From Azoarcus sp. (lineage in GTDB: Bacteria > Pseudomonadota > Gammaproteobacteria > Burkholderiales > Rhodocyclaceae), in the NCBI GenBank assembly GCA_031258035.1, contig JAIRNL010000177.1, positions 1 to 5,833 on the forward strand: a stretch of 5,833 nucleotides of DNA, written 5' to 3'. The first letter of the stretch is position 1. Each line of letters begins with the position of its first letter. Shown one piece after another: positions 1 to 5,833 of this stretch. The notes under the pieces are model-generated. The model was not told the origin of the DNA. It saw only the letters and a list, made by a program, of their open reading frames with translations, and searched no databases. A program made the position numbers and the translations under genes.

Positions 1-75
1 TTCAAAAACATCATCGCCATGAACCGGACAGGATGAATCGCCGCCTGCGCGAGGATTGTTTGCTGCATATTTCAT
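1..75 (-). CDS. Unrecognised protein, N-terminal 25 residues only (runs off the left edge)
   Basis: The gene reads leftwards from an ATG at 75-73 and is cut by the window edge, so only 25 codons are visible. The start is well supported: AAGGAG lies at 88-83 on the minus strand, about 7 nt before the ATG. The visible peptide begins MKYAANNPRAGG and contains SSCPVHGDD at residues 14-22. It is hydrophilic, with no signal peptide or membrane segment in this part. The Cys-Pro pair followed by His could be a metal or heme ligand, and CP motifs occur near the start of some heme proteins, but that is speculation from one dipeptide. I do not recognise the family. Upstream are a long hairpin leader and candidate promoters, which suggest a separately regulated transcript and not an extension of the upstream dciA gene. 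I am fairly sure that a gene starts here and have no opinion on its function. Confidence 0.7.
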   Translation of the reverse strand, partial: MKYAANNPRAGGDSSCPVHGDDVFE

Positions 76-80
76 GGTAA

Positions 81-90
81 TTCTCCTTTT
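81..90 (-). promoter_or_regulatory. Strong Shine-Dalgarno site of the left-edge gene
   Basis: The minus strand reads AAAAGGAGAA here, and the AGGAG core lies about 7 nt before the ATG at 75. This is the strongest ribosome binding site in the window and fixes the start of the partial gene. It lies just downstream of the hairpin at 99-170, so folding of the leader could affect access to it. Confidence 0.8.
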
Positions 91-98
91 GATGAAAA

Positions 99-170
99 TC
101 CCCCGGAAAAACGCCAAACCCGTCCCGCGCTTCGCGCGCGGGACGGGTTTGGCGTGGAAAAAACGGGGGA
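99..170 (-). terminator. Long leader hairpin, possible transcription attenuator of the left-edge gene
   Basis: The inner arms at 111-130 and 136-155 are perfectly complementary over 20 bp, are GC-rich, and are separated by a 5-nt loop. After A-rich internal loops, a second 7-bp stem pairs 99-105 with 164-170. Read on the minus strand, the inner stem ends in a run of five T (111-107) followed by CC, so it resembles an intrinsic terminator with a short U-tract. On the plus strand no T-run follows. It sits between the candidate minus-strand promoter near 257-230 and the ribosome binding site at 90-81. An attenuator or a protective 5' structure is therefore more natural than the end of dciA, which stops 312 bp upstream. 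The stem is seen directly; its role is inferred. It could also be a dispersed palindromic repeat. Confidence 0.55.
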
Positions 171-229
171 CGGTCTGGGCGGGCGGCGAGTGCGCCCGCA
201 AGCCGGGCTAGCCGGTGCTTGCTTGCTGA

Positions 230-257
230 ATTGTTAGCGGGAAATTGCATTTGTCAA
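230..257 (-). promoter_or_regulatory. Candidate sigma-70 promoter for the left-edge gene
   Basis: The minus strand carries a perfect -35 hexamer TTGACA (257-252), a 16-bp spacer, and AACAAT (235-230, four of six matches to TATAAT). Transcription would start near 223 and give a leader of about 150 nt that includes the 99-170 hairpin. A second, weaker pair lies upstream on the same strand: TTGGTA (311-306), a 17-bp spacer, and TACACT (288-283). Both fall in the only AT-rich patch of this flank (about 240-325). This is motif matching only. Confidence 0.4.
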
Positions 258-334
258 GCCCTTTCGAGGCTTCTTGCATTTTAGTGTATGGTCTTTTAAA
301 AATAGTACCAATTTGCGTAATACACCGTGCGGCA

Positions 335-350
335 TGACACATTCCTGTCA
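335..350. promoter_or_regulatory. Dyad TGACA-N6-TGTCA, possible operator
   Basis: Perfect 5-bp arms at 335-339 and 346-350 flank six bases. The spacing suits a helix-turn-helix dimer, and the site lies 24 bp upstream of the distal minus-strand -35 candidate at 311. A dyad this short can arise by chance, and I cannot assign a regulator. Confidence 0.2.
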
Positions 351-481
351 CTGCGATGAGGCGAAAGAATGCAGGACAGGTCAAACCGCACATCACGCCT
401 GGCTGCGCGGCGGCGCCGCGCGTCCCGTTGGGCAGGACGACACCCGGCCTTATGGCTGCGCGATGAAATACGCGAACGGAT

Positions 482-913
482 TCATTCCCGGCTGCGCCGA
501 GCCAGGGTTTCCAGCGCGGCGCGCAGGGGCGCATCTGCCGGCAGGGTGGCGGAGAACGCCTCGATCCGCGCCCGCGCGGTGGCGGAAATGGTGCGTGTCG
601 GGGGGGGGCGTCGCGCGGGCGGCGCTTCCGGCTGCGCGATTTTGATCCTGATCTTCTGCAATGGATGACCGGCCCGGGCGAAATGCGCCAGCAGGGTCGG
701 AATCATCTGTTTGAGCCGCACCGCGATGGCGCTGCCGCGCACGTCGATCACCAGGGTGTCGTCCTTCAGGTTGGTGACGTGGCAGGCGTGGATGCATTGC
801 GCCGGCACGCCCGCCGCGAGCACCCGTTGCAAGCCTTCGAGGCGGGCGGCGTGATCCTGGAGGCGGGCGAGGAGCGGTTCCCGGCCAAGGTAGCGATGCA
901 AAAGTGTGCTCAA
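482..913 (-). CDS. dciA: DUF721 family protein, probable DnaB-helicase loader DciA
   Basis: This 143-residue protein fits the DUF721 (DciA) family in size, layout and position. DciA is the ancestral bacterial loader or activator of the replicative helicase DnaB and acts in the cytoplasm at the replication origin. The KH-like N-terminal domain spans about residues 15-95, with HAARLEGLQRVLAAGVP, then VTNLKDDTLVIDV, then AIAVRLKQMIPTLLAHF, the usual helix-strand-helix pattern. A Pro/Arg-rich linker (about 94-107) and a C-terminal helical segment ending LETLARRSRE follow. The start is uncertain. TTG at 913 is the only usual start codon between the upstream stop at 967-965 and the conserved domain, and it has no clear ribosome binding site. 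The gene is divergent from secA with 77 bp between them; a DUF721 gene beside secA is a recurrent arrangement in beta- and gammaproteobacteria. A run of nine C on the coding strand (608-600) lies in the linker. Family confidence is good; function is by family. Confidence 0.8.
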   Translation of the reverse strand: MSTLLHRYLGREPLLARLQDHAARLEGLQRVLAAGVPAQCIHACHVTNLKDDTLVIDVRGSAIAVRLKQMIPTLLAHFARAGHPLQKIRIKIAQPEAPPARRPPPTRTISATARARIEAFSATLPADAPLRAALETLARRSRE

Positions 914-990
914 CTGGCGATGCGCTGCGGGCTGACTGAAACCAGCATGATAGGATACGCATCTTTATGTGTCGATTTTGACTTTGCCCC

Positions 991-3723
991 ATGCTCTCCG
1001 GTCTTCTCAAGAAAGTATTTGGTTCGCGTAATGATCGCCTTGTCCGCCAGTATTCCCGCGCCGTGGCGCGGATCAACGACCTCGAACCCTCGATCGCGGC
1101 ACTCTCCGACGAGGCCCTCGCCGGGAAGACCGTCGAATTCAGGCAGCGGCTCGCGCAGGGGGCGGAACTCGATTCCCTGCTGCCGGAAGCCTTCGCCGTG
1201 GTGCGCGAGGCGGGCAAGCGGACGCTCGGGCTGCGCCATTTCGATGTGCAGCTGATCGGCGGCATGGTGTTGGACGCCGGCAAGATCGCCGAAATGCGCA
1301 CCGGCGAGGGCAAGACCCTGGTGGCCACCTTGGCGGCCTACCTCAACGCGCTTCCCGGCAAGGGCGTGCATATCGTTACCGTCAATGATTACCTGGCCAG
1401 CCGCGACGCCGAGTGGATGGGGCAGATCTACCGCTTTCTCGGGTTGAGCACCGGCTGCAACCTGTCGCGCATGGCCCACGACGAGAAGCAGGCGGCCTAC
1501 GCGGCGGATATCACTTACGGCACCAACAACGAATTCGGTTTCGATTACCTGCGCGACAACATGGTCTACAGGACGACAGACCGGGTGCAGCGACCGCTCG
1601 CCTATGCCATCGTCGACGAGGTGGATTCCATCCTCATCGACGAGGCGCGCACGCCCCTCATCATTTCCGGGCAGGCCGAGGATCATACCGAGTTGTACGT
1701 GAAGATGAACGAGGTCGCGCCGTTGCTCAAGAAGCAGGAAGGCGAGGGCGAAAACGTGACCGTGCCCGGTGATTACACCGTCGACCTCAAGGCGCATCAG
1801 GTGCTGCTCACCGAACAGGGCCACGAGACGGCCGAACAACTGTTGGTGAAGATGGGGCTGCTCGCCGAAGGCGCCGGGCTGTATGACCCGGCCAACATCC
1901 TGCTCGTGCATCATCTTTATGCCGCGTTGCGGGCGCACGCGCTCTACCACAAGGATCAGCATTACGTGGTGCAGAACGGCGAAGTCGTCATCGTCGACGA
2001 ATTCACCGGCCGCCTGATGGTGGGGCGGCGCTGGTCGGAGGGGCTGCATCAGGCGGTCGAGGCCAAGGAAGGCGCGCGGGTGCAGTCCGAGAACCAGACC
2101 CTGGCTTCGATCACGTTCCAGAACTACTTCCGCATGTACGGCAAGCTCGCCGGCATGACCGGCACCGCCGATACCGAAGCCTACGAATTCCATTCGATCT
2201 ACGGGCTGGAAACGGTGGTGATCCCGACCAACCGACCGTCGAAACGCATCGACAACAACGACAAGGTTTATCGCACCGCGGCCGAAAAATGGCGGGCGGT
2301 GATCGGCGACATCGAAGATTGTGTCAAGCGCGGCCAGCCGGTGCTGGTGGGCACGACCTCGATCGAGAACAACGAGTATCTTTCGGAGCTGCTGAAAAAA
2401 GAAAAAATCCGGCACGAAGTGCTCAACGCCAAGCAGCACGAGCGCGAGGCCGAGATCATCGTCCAGGCCGGCCTGCCGGGGCAGGTGACTATCGCCACCA
2501 ACATGGCCGGGCGCGGCACCGACATCGTGCTCGGCGGCAACATCGAGAAAAAACTGGCCGCGATCCGCAACGACGATGCGCGCCCCGAGGCCGACAGGGA
2601 GACGGCGATCGCCGCCCTGCGCGCCGAGTGGCAGGCGCTGCATGACAAGGTGCTGTCGGCTGGGGGGCTGCACATCATCGGCACCGAGCGCCACGAATCG
2701 CGCCGCATCGACAACCAGTTGCGCGGCCGTTCGGGACGGCAGGGCGATCCGGGGTCGAGCCGCTTCTATCTCTCGCTGGAAGACCCCCTGCTGAAAATCT
2801 TCGCGGGCGAGCGCCTGAACGCCATCATGGTGCGGCTGAAGATGCCCGAGGGCGAAGCGATCGAACACGGGATGGTCACGCGCTCGCTGGAGTCGGCGCA
2901 ACGCAAGGTCGAGCAGCGCAACTTCGACATCCGCAAGCAATTGCTCGAATATGACGACGTTGCCAACGACCAGCGCAAGGTCATTTACAAGAACCGCAAC
3001 GAATTGCTGGAGAGCGAGGATATCGTCGACACCGTGCGCGGCATGCGCTACGAGGTGCTGAACGCGGTCTTCCGCCTCTATGTGCCGGAAGAAAGCGTCG
3101 AGGAACAGTGGGACATCCCGGCGCTCGAACGGGTGCTGGCCGCCGATTTCCTGCTGCCGCTGCCGGTCGGGAAATGGATCGGGGCCGATTCCGCGCTCGA
3201 TGACAAAGCCATCATCGCCCGCATCGTCGAGGCCGCCGAGGATGCCTACAGGCAAAAAATCGCCGTGGTCGACCCGGCGGCGTGGCGGCAGTTCGAGCGC
3301 AACGTCACGCTCAACAGCCTCGACAACCTCTGGCGCGAGCACCTGTCCGCGCTCGATCTGTTGCGCCAGGGCATACACCTGCGCGGCTACGCGCAGAAAA
3401 ACCCCAAGCAGGAATACAAGCGCGAGGCGTTCCAGCTTTTCGGCGCCATGATCGACGCCTGGAGCCAGGAAACCACCCGCGCGCTCCTGACCGTGCAGAT
3501 ACGCACCGAAGTGGCGGAAGAGCAGTTGGCTGCCGCCGAAGCGCAGGCACGGGCCGAGAACATCCGTTACCAGCATGCGGACTACGGCGAGGCGCTTGCC
3601 GCCGGCGGACAGGCCGACAGGCCGCGCTCGCCGGCGGTTGCCGGGCCCAAGATCGGGAGAAACGATCCTTGCCCCTGCGGCTCGGGCAAGAAATACAAGT
3701 ACTGCCACGGCAAGCTGAATTGA
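991..3723 (+). CDS. secA: Preprotein translocase ATPase SecA
   Basis: SecA is the motor that pushes unfolded preproteins through SecYEG at the inner membrane. The 910-residue protein is complete and of normal proteobacterial length (E. coli, 901). NBD1 has Walker A MRTGEGKT at 102-109 and Walker B VDEVDSILIDEARTP at 208-222. The preprotein cross-linking domain covers about 222-370. NBD2 carries TNMAGRGTDIVLGGN (503-517) and QLRGRSGRQGDPG (576-588). The helical scaffold, wing and two-helix finger run from about 615 to 835, and Tyr800 corresponds to the finger-tip Tyr794 of E. coli. A variable linker leads to the C-terminal zinc (SEC-C) motif, with Cys894, Cys896, Cys905 and His906, which binds SecB and phospholipid. 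The start matches the conserved N-terminus (KKVFGSRNDR). An in-frame stop at 979-981 excludes an upstream start, yet no Shine-Dalgarno sequence precedes the ATG. argJ follows 51 bp downstream on the same strand. No key residue is missing. Confidence 0.99.
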   Translation: MLSGLLKKVFGSRNDRLVRQYSRAVARINDLEPSIAALSDEALAGKTVEFRQRLAQGAELDSLLPEAFAVVREAGKRTLGLRHFDVQLIGGMVLDAGKIAEMRTGEGKTLVATLAAYLNALPGKGVHIVTVNDYLASRDAEWMGQIYRFLGLSTGCNLSRMAHDEKQAAYAADITYGTNNEFGFDYLRDNMVYRTTDRVQRPLAYAIVDEVDSILIDEARTPLIISGQAEDHTELYVKMNEVAPLLKKQEGEGENVTVPGDYTVDLKAHQVLLTEQGHETAEQLLVKMGLLAEGAGLYDPANILLVHHLYAALRAHALYHKDQHYVVQNGEVVIVDEFTGRLMVGRRWSEGLHQAVEAKEGARVQSENQTLASITFQNYFRMYGKLAGMTGTADTEAYEFHSIYGLETVVIPTNRPSKRIDNNDKVYRTAAEKWRAVIGDIEDCVKRGQPVLVGTTSIENNEYLSELLKKEKIRHEVLNAKQHEREAEIIVQAGLPGQVTIATNMAGRGTDIVLGGNIEKKLAAIRNDDARPEADRETAIAALRAEWQALHDKVLSAGGLHIIGTERHESRRIDNQLRGRSGRQGDPGSSRFYLSLEDPLLKIFAGERLNAIMVRLKMPEGEAIEHGMVTRSLESAQRKVEQRNFDIRKQLLEYDDVANDQRKVIYKNRNELLESEDIVDTVRGMRYEVLNAVFRLYVPEESVEEQWDIPALERVLAADFLLPLPVGKWIGADSALDDKAIIARIVEAAEDAYRQKIAVVDPAAWRQFERNVTLNSLDNLWREHLSALDLLRQGIHLRGYAQKNPKQEYKREAFQLFGAMIDAWSQETTRALLTVQIRTEVAEEQLAAAEAQARAENIRYQHADYGEALAAGGQADRPRSPAVAGPKIGRNDPCPCGSGKKYKYCHGKLN

Positions 3724-3761
3724 AAGGCGGCCCCGCGGCGGATGCGCGTGGCGGGCAATTT

Positions 3762-3769
3762 GAGGTGAA
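3762..3769 (+). promoter_or_regulatory. Shine-Dalgarno site of argJ
   Basis: GAGGTGAA lies 5 nt before the ATG at 3775 and supports that start over in-frame alternatives. The 51-bp secA-argJ gap shows no terminator, so read-through from secA is plausible. Confidence 0.65.
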
Positions 3770-3774
3770 GACCC

Positions 3775-5016
3775 ATGGCAGTCAATCTGACGAGCCCGAA
3801 TCCGGTTGATTTGTCGCCTGTTGCCGGCCTGCGGCTGGGCGTGGCGGAGGCGGGCATACGCAGGGCCGCTCGCCGTGACCTGACCGTCATCGAGCTGGCT
3901 TCCGGCAGCCGGGTGGCGGGCGTCTTTACGCGGAATCGCTTTTGCGCCGCGCCGGTCACGGTGTGCCGGGAGCATCTGGCCGCGGGCGGCGGCATCCGCG
4001 CCCTGGTCATCAATACCGGCATCGCCAACGCCGGCACGGGCGAGCAGGGCCTGCGCGATGCGCGCGCCACCTGCGAGGCGCTGGCTGCAAGCCTCGCCAT
4101 CGACGCCCGTCAGGTGCTGCCGTTTTCCACCGGGGTCATCCTGGAGCCGCTGCCGATGGATCGTCTGCTCGCCGGCTTGCCGCATGCGGTTGCGAATCTG
4201 CGCCCCGATGGCTGGTTCGATGCCGCGCACGCGATCATGACCACCGACACTGTCGCCAAGGCCGCCTCGCGGCAGCTCGAAACCGGCGGCAGGATCGTGA
4301 CCGTTACCGGCATCGCCAAGGGCGCGGGCATGATCCATCCCGACATGGCGACCATGCTTGGCTTTGTCGCCTGCGACGCGGCGGTGAGTCAGCCCTTGCT
4401 CGAAGCGATCGTCCGCGAGGCGGCGGATGCCTCGTTCAACAGCATCACCGTCGATGGCGACACTTCGACCAACGATTCCTTCGTTGTCATTGCCACGGGC
4501 AGGGCCGGCAACGCCGAAATCACCGCCGCTGACAGCGCGCAATGCCGTGCTCTTGCTGATGCCATCACCGCCGTTGCCATTCGCCTGGCGCAGGCCATCG
4601 TCCGCGACGGCGAGGGCGCCACCAAATTCATGAGCATCGTGGTCGAAGGCGGCGCGAACCGCGAAGAATGCCGCCGCGTCGCCTATGCCGTGGCGCATTC
4701 GCCGCTGGTCAAGACCGCTTTTTTCGCTTCCGACCCCAACCTGGGCCGCATTCTCGCCGCGATCGGCTACGCCGGGATCGCGGATCTGGATGTCGAACGC
4801 CTGCGGGTGTGGCTGGGCAGCCCGGCCGGGGAAGTGCTCGTCGCCGAGCGGGGCGGGCGGGCCGCGAGCTATGCCGAGGAAGCCGGCGCGAGGATCATGC
4901 GGGAGGCCGAACTCACCGTGCGCGTCGATCTCGCGCGCGGGCAAGCCTGTGCCACGGTGTGGACGTGCGACCTTTCCTGCGATTACGTGAAGATCAATGC
5001 TGATTACCGGTCGTGA
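3775..5016 (+). CDS. argJ: Glutamate N-acetyltransferase / ornithine acetyltransferase ArgJ
   Basis: ArgJ moves the acetyl group from N-acetylornithine to glutamate, regenerating N-acetylglutamate in the cyclic arginine pathway; some members also use acetyl-CoA. It is cytoplasmic. The 413-residue length is typical. The precursor cleaves itself before a conserved threonine: KGAGMIHPDMATMLGF lies at 182-197, so cleavage should fall between Ala192 and Thr193, giving alpha (1-192) and beta (193-413) chains with Thr193 as N-terminal nucleophile. FSTGVI at 117-122 supplies the oxyanion-hole Thr-Gly. TTDT (156-159), ITVDGDTSTND (224-234), GEGATKF (279-285) and the C-terminal INADYRS are all as expected for the family. 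A good ribosome binding site precedes the ATG. argJ just after secA is a common betaproteobacterial order. Whether it is mono- or bifunctional cannot be read from the sequence. No clear terminator follows the stop codon. Confidence 0.98.
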   Translation: MAVNLTSPNPVDLSPVAGLRLGVAEAGIRRAARRDLTVIELASGSRVAGVFTRNRFCAAPVTVCREHLAAGGGIRALVINTGIANAGTGEQGLRDARATCEALAASLAIDARQVLPFSTGVILEPLPMDRLLAGLPHAVANLRPDGWFDAAHAIMTTDTVAKAASRQLETGGRIVTVTGIAKGAGMIHPDMATMLGFVACDAAVSQPLLEAIVREAADASFNSITVDGDTSTNDSFVVIATGRAGNAEITAADSAQCRALADAITAVAIRLAQAIVRDGEGATKFMSIVVEGGANREECRRVAYAVAHSPLVKTAFFASDPNLGRILAAIGYAGIADLDVERLRVWLGSPAGEVLVAERGGRAASYAEEAGARIMREAELTVRVDLARGQACATVWTCDLSCDYVKINADYRS

Positions 5017-5115
5017 GTCGTTGACCGGGAGGCGCGCGGCAAGCTTTCCAGCCGGGGAGCAGGAATCCCGATCCGGCCATGCAGGGCAATTGCATTTTCT
5101 CGATGCCCCAGTGGG

Positions 5116-5377
5116 CGCCATCCACGTGTCGGGACGGGTCTGGAACGCCAGCAACAGATATACCCACAACCAGTCGTCGTTCCCTTTCAGATGCAACGCC
5201 ATGTCCCCATGGCGTTGCCGGTCGCCGTCGCCCACGTAGCTGCTGTTGACGCGCTCCTGGCGTCGAGAAGTCGGCCTGTTTCACCCATGGGCCCGGCACG
5301 AACTCGATCAACAGATCGCGCATGATCTCGGCGTGGGCAAACAGCTGCTTGTAGTGGTGGCCGTGTGTCGTTGTCAT
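5116..5377 (-). pseudogene. Frameshifted, truncated Rpn/YhgA-like nuclease-transposase remnant
   Basis: Read leftwards from ATG 5377-5375, the first frame gives HHYKQLFAHAEIMRDLLIEF followed by VPGPW and ADFST. This is the N-terminal signature of the Rpn family (recombination-promoting PD-(D/E)XK nucleases, formerly 'YhgA-like transposases'). At about 5261-5257 the match moves to the next frame, as if one base had been gained. It continues as QERVNSSYVGDGDRQRHGD and then DDWLWVYLLLAFQTRPDTWMA, ending near 5116. Intact members, as I recall them, have LLLEFQ where this has LLLAFQ, so a likely catalytic Glu is replaced. They also run some 200 residues further, and that part is absent between here and the end of argJ. 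Neither frame gives a full protein, so this is almost certainly dead. Family members are often multicopy and mobile. The 5017-5115 stretch beyond the match is unrecognised. Confidence 0.75.
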
Positions 5378-5398
5378 GTGGCGGGACTCTGCCACATG
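5375..5398. repeat. Short inverted repeat over the Rpn remnant start codon
   Basis: Perfect 8-bp arms CATGTGGC (5375-5382) and GCCACATG (5391-5398) flank an 8-nt loop. The left arm contains the ATG of the decayed Rpn gene on the minus strand. It could be a translation-limiting hairpin, an operator or a chance dyad. No good ribosome binding site is visible here. Confidence 0.35.
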
Positions 5399-5548
5399 CG
5401 ACCGCCGCTCAGTGCGGCAGGGGCTGGGTGTCAGCCAATGAAAGCAGGGTGATTCCCACGATATCTTCGTCTGCGGAAAGCCTTTGCCTTTTTTCCGAGT
5501 CGAGGTAAACAACCTCCACGGTCTCGACTGGGCAAGCCGGGGAGCCGG
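5399..5548. other. Spacer between the Rpn remnant and the receptor control region
   Basis: I found no convincing gene, terminator or repeat in this stretch. A minus-strand open frame runs through it into the Rpn start, but its residues are not family-like and it has no ribosome binding site, so I leave it out. Confidence 0.4.
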
Positions 5549-5564
5549 CGCAAAACGTTTTGCG
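5549..5564. promoter_or_regulatory. 16-bp perfect palindrome, operator-like
   Basis: CGCAAAACGTTTTGCG is its own reverse complement. A partial second half-site, CGTTTGC, follows at 5568-5574. A palindrome centred on CG with A/T-rich flanks resembles LacI/PurR-type operators, which is analogy only. It lies just upstream of the -35 candidate at 5571 and about 100 bp before the receptor start, where a regulator of that gene could bind. Confidence 0.4.
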
Positions 5565-5570
5565 AATCGT

Positions 5571-5603
5571 TTGCAAAAACAAATATTTTTCATTAATATT
5601 ATC
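5571..5603 (+). promoter_or_regulatory. Candidate promoter with overlapping Fur-box-like sequence
   Basis: TTGCAA (5571-5576), a 17-bp spacer and TAATAT (5594-5599) form a reasonable sigma-70 promoter for the receptor gene at 5662. Positions 5585-5603 read on the minus strand match 12 of 19 bases of the Fur consensus GATAATGATAATCATTATC, including an intact GATAAT. The match is modest and AT-rich DNA inflates it. Its place over the -10 element ahead of a probable TonB-dependent receptor is where Fur repression would be expected. Confidence 0.4.
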
Positions 5604-5650
5604 TTACGCTTTGTTACAAACCTGCCCCCCGCTACGAGTCGTTACTTTAC

Positions 5651-5655
5651 GGAGA
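5651..5655 (+). promoter_or_regulatory. Shine-Dalgarno site of the receptor gene
   Basis: GGAGA lies 6 nt before the ATG at 5662 and selects this start, even though it gives an unusually long stretch before the hydrophobic core of the signal peptide. Confidence 0.7.
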
Positions 5656-5661
5656 ATAGTG

Positions 5662-5833
5662 ATGTCATACCCTCATGCTATTACATCATCATCAACAGTC
5701 CCCTTCCCGCTTTCCCCGCTTTGCCGCAACCTGCGCTGGGCGCTGCTCGGCATGGCAATCGCCATGCCCGCCGCCGCACAGGAAACCGAAGCGGAAACCG
5801 AGGCCGCGCTCCCGACAGTCCACGTCCTCGGCA
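5662..5833 (+). CDS. Probable TonB-dependent outer-membrane (siderophore) receptor, N-terminus only
   Basis: Only 57 codons fit before the right edge. Residues 1-21 form a Ser/Pro-rich N-region, followed by a basic segment (RNLRW, 22-26) and a hydrophobic core (about 26-36). An AAA motif at 37-39 predicts signal peptidase I cleavage before Gln40. The mature start is acidic (ETEAETEA) and then reads LPTVHVLG (50-57), which closely resembles the segment just before the plug domain in TonB-dependent siderophore receptors (typically LPAVTVTA or similar). Such receptors sit in the outer membrane and import ferric siderophores using TonB-ExbB-ExbD energy. A good ribosome binding site and a promoter with a weak Fur-like site fit this reading. 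No plug or barrel sequence is visible, so the ligand is unknown and another exported protein cannot be excluded. Confidence 0.7.
   Translation, partial: MSYPHAITSSSTVPFPLSPLCRNLRWALLGMAIAMPAAAQETEAETEAALPTVHVLG

Larger units (their letters stand above)
171..481. other. Gene-free stretch between dciA and the left-edge gene
   Basis: I see no credible coding region here. Open frames on both strands lack ribosome binding sites and recognisable protein sequence. The contents are the two candidate minus-strand promoters (about 230-311) in an AT-rich patch, a dyad TGACA-N6-TGTCA at 335-350, and a short GC hairpin at 405-421 (7-bp arms, 3-nt loop). That hairpin has no T-run, so it is at best a weak terminator for dciA. 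The rest looks like plain GC-rich spacer. Confidence 0.5.

Noticed and set aside
139..152. Similarity of GGGACGGGTTTGG in the leader hairpin to GGGACGGGTCTGG near 5131
   Set aside because: A 12-of-13 match in GC-rich DNA, one copy being inside the Rpn remnant coding sequence. There is no flanking similarity, so I take it as coincidence.
405..421. GC hairpin as a terminator for dciA
   Set aside because: The arms are only 7 bp and no T-run follows on either strand. The sequence is GC-rich enough for such dyads to occur by chance.
450..1328. A 292-codon minus-strand frame overlapping dciA and the start of secA
   Set aside because: Its residues are Ser/Arg/Pro-rich, as expected of an off-frame shadow. 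The dciA frame in the same stretch has family features and this one does not.
910..5235. A minus-strand open frame of 1441 codons antisense to secA and argJ
   Set aside because: It lies opposite two certain genes with strong codon bias. Its residues are low-complexity (rich in Asp, Gly, His, Arg) with no domain pattern. Long antisense frames are a usual by-product of GC-rich coding DNA. Only its first about 50 codons, in the Rpn remnant, carry real protein sequence.
4997..5239. An 80-codon plus-strand frame just after argJ
   Set aside because: It has no ribosome binding site, overlaps the end of argJ, and lies opposite the recognisable Rpn remnant.

Overview
The window is GC-rich bacterial chromosome, most likely from a betaproteobacterium and tentatively from the Rhodocyclales. 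This rests on the strong GC codon bias, a SecA with a C-terminal zinc-binding tail, secA followed directly by argJ, and a divergent DUF721/DciA gene. The genus cannot be fixed from the sequence alone.

Layout, left to right. Positions 1-75 hold the first 25 codons of an unrecognised minus-strand gene with an excellent ribosome binding site. Its leader contains a perfect 20-bp-arm hairpin, and there are candidate promoters and a small dyad further upstream. After about 300 bp without a gene comes a minus-strand dciA-like gene (482-913). It is divergent from secA (991-3723), and argJ (3775-5016) follows secA after a 51-bp gap. Downstream of argJ is a decayed minus-strand Rpn/YhgA-like nuclease-transposase fragment (about 5116-5377) with a frameshift and a lost 3' part. 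A regulatory region follows, with a 16-bp palindrome and a promoter overlapped by a weak Fur-box-like site. The window ends in the signal peptide and first mature residues of a probable TonB-dependent receptor (5662 to the edge).

How the genes relate. The core (dciA, secA, argJ) is housekeeping: loading of the replicative helicase, preprotein export and arginine biosynthesis. They share a neighbourhood, not a pathway. The two flanks look accessory: a probable iron or siderophore uptake receptor on the right beside a mobile-family remnant, and on the left a gene whose structured leader suggests regulated expression. SecA would export the receptor across the inner membrane, but that is generic. 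I found no rRNA, tRNA, CRISPR array, complete insertion sequence or clearly new multi-gene system. The best leads are the leader hairpin at 99-170, the decayed Rpn gene, and the operator-like palindrome ahead of the receptor gene.
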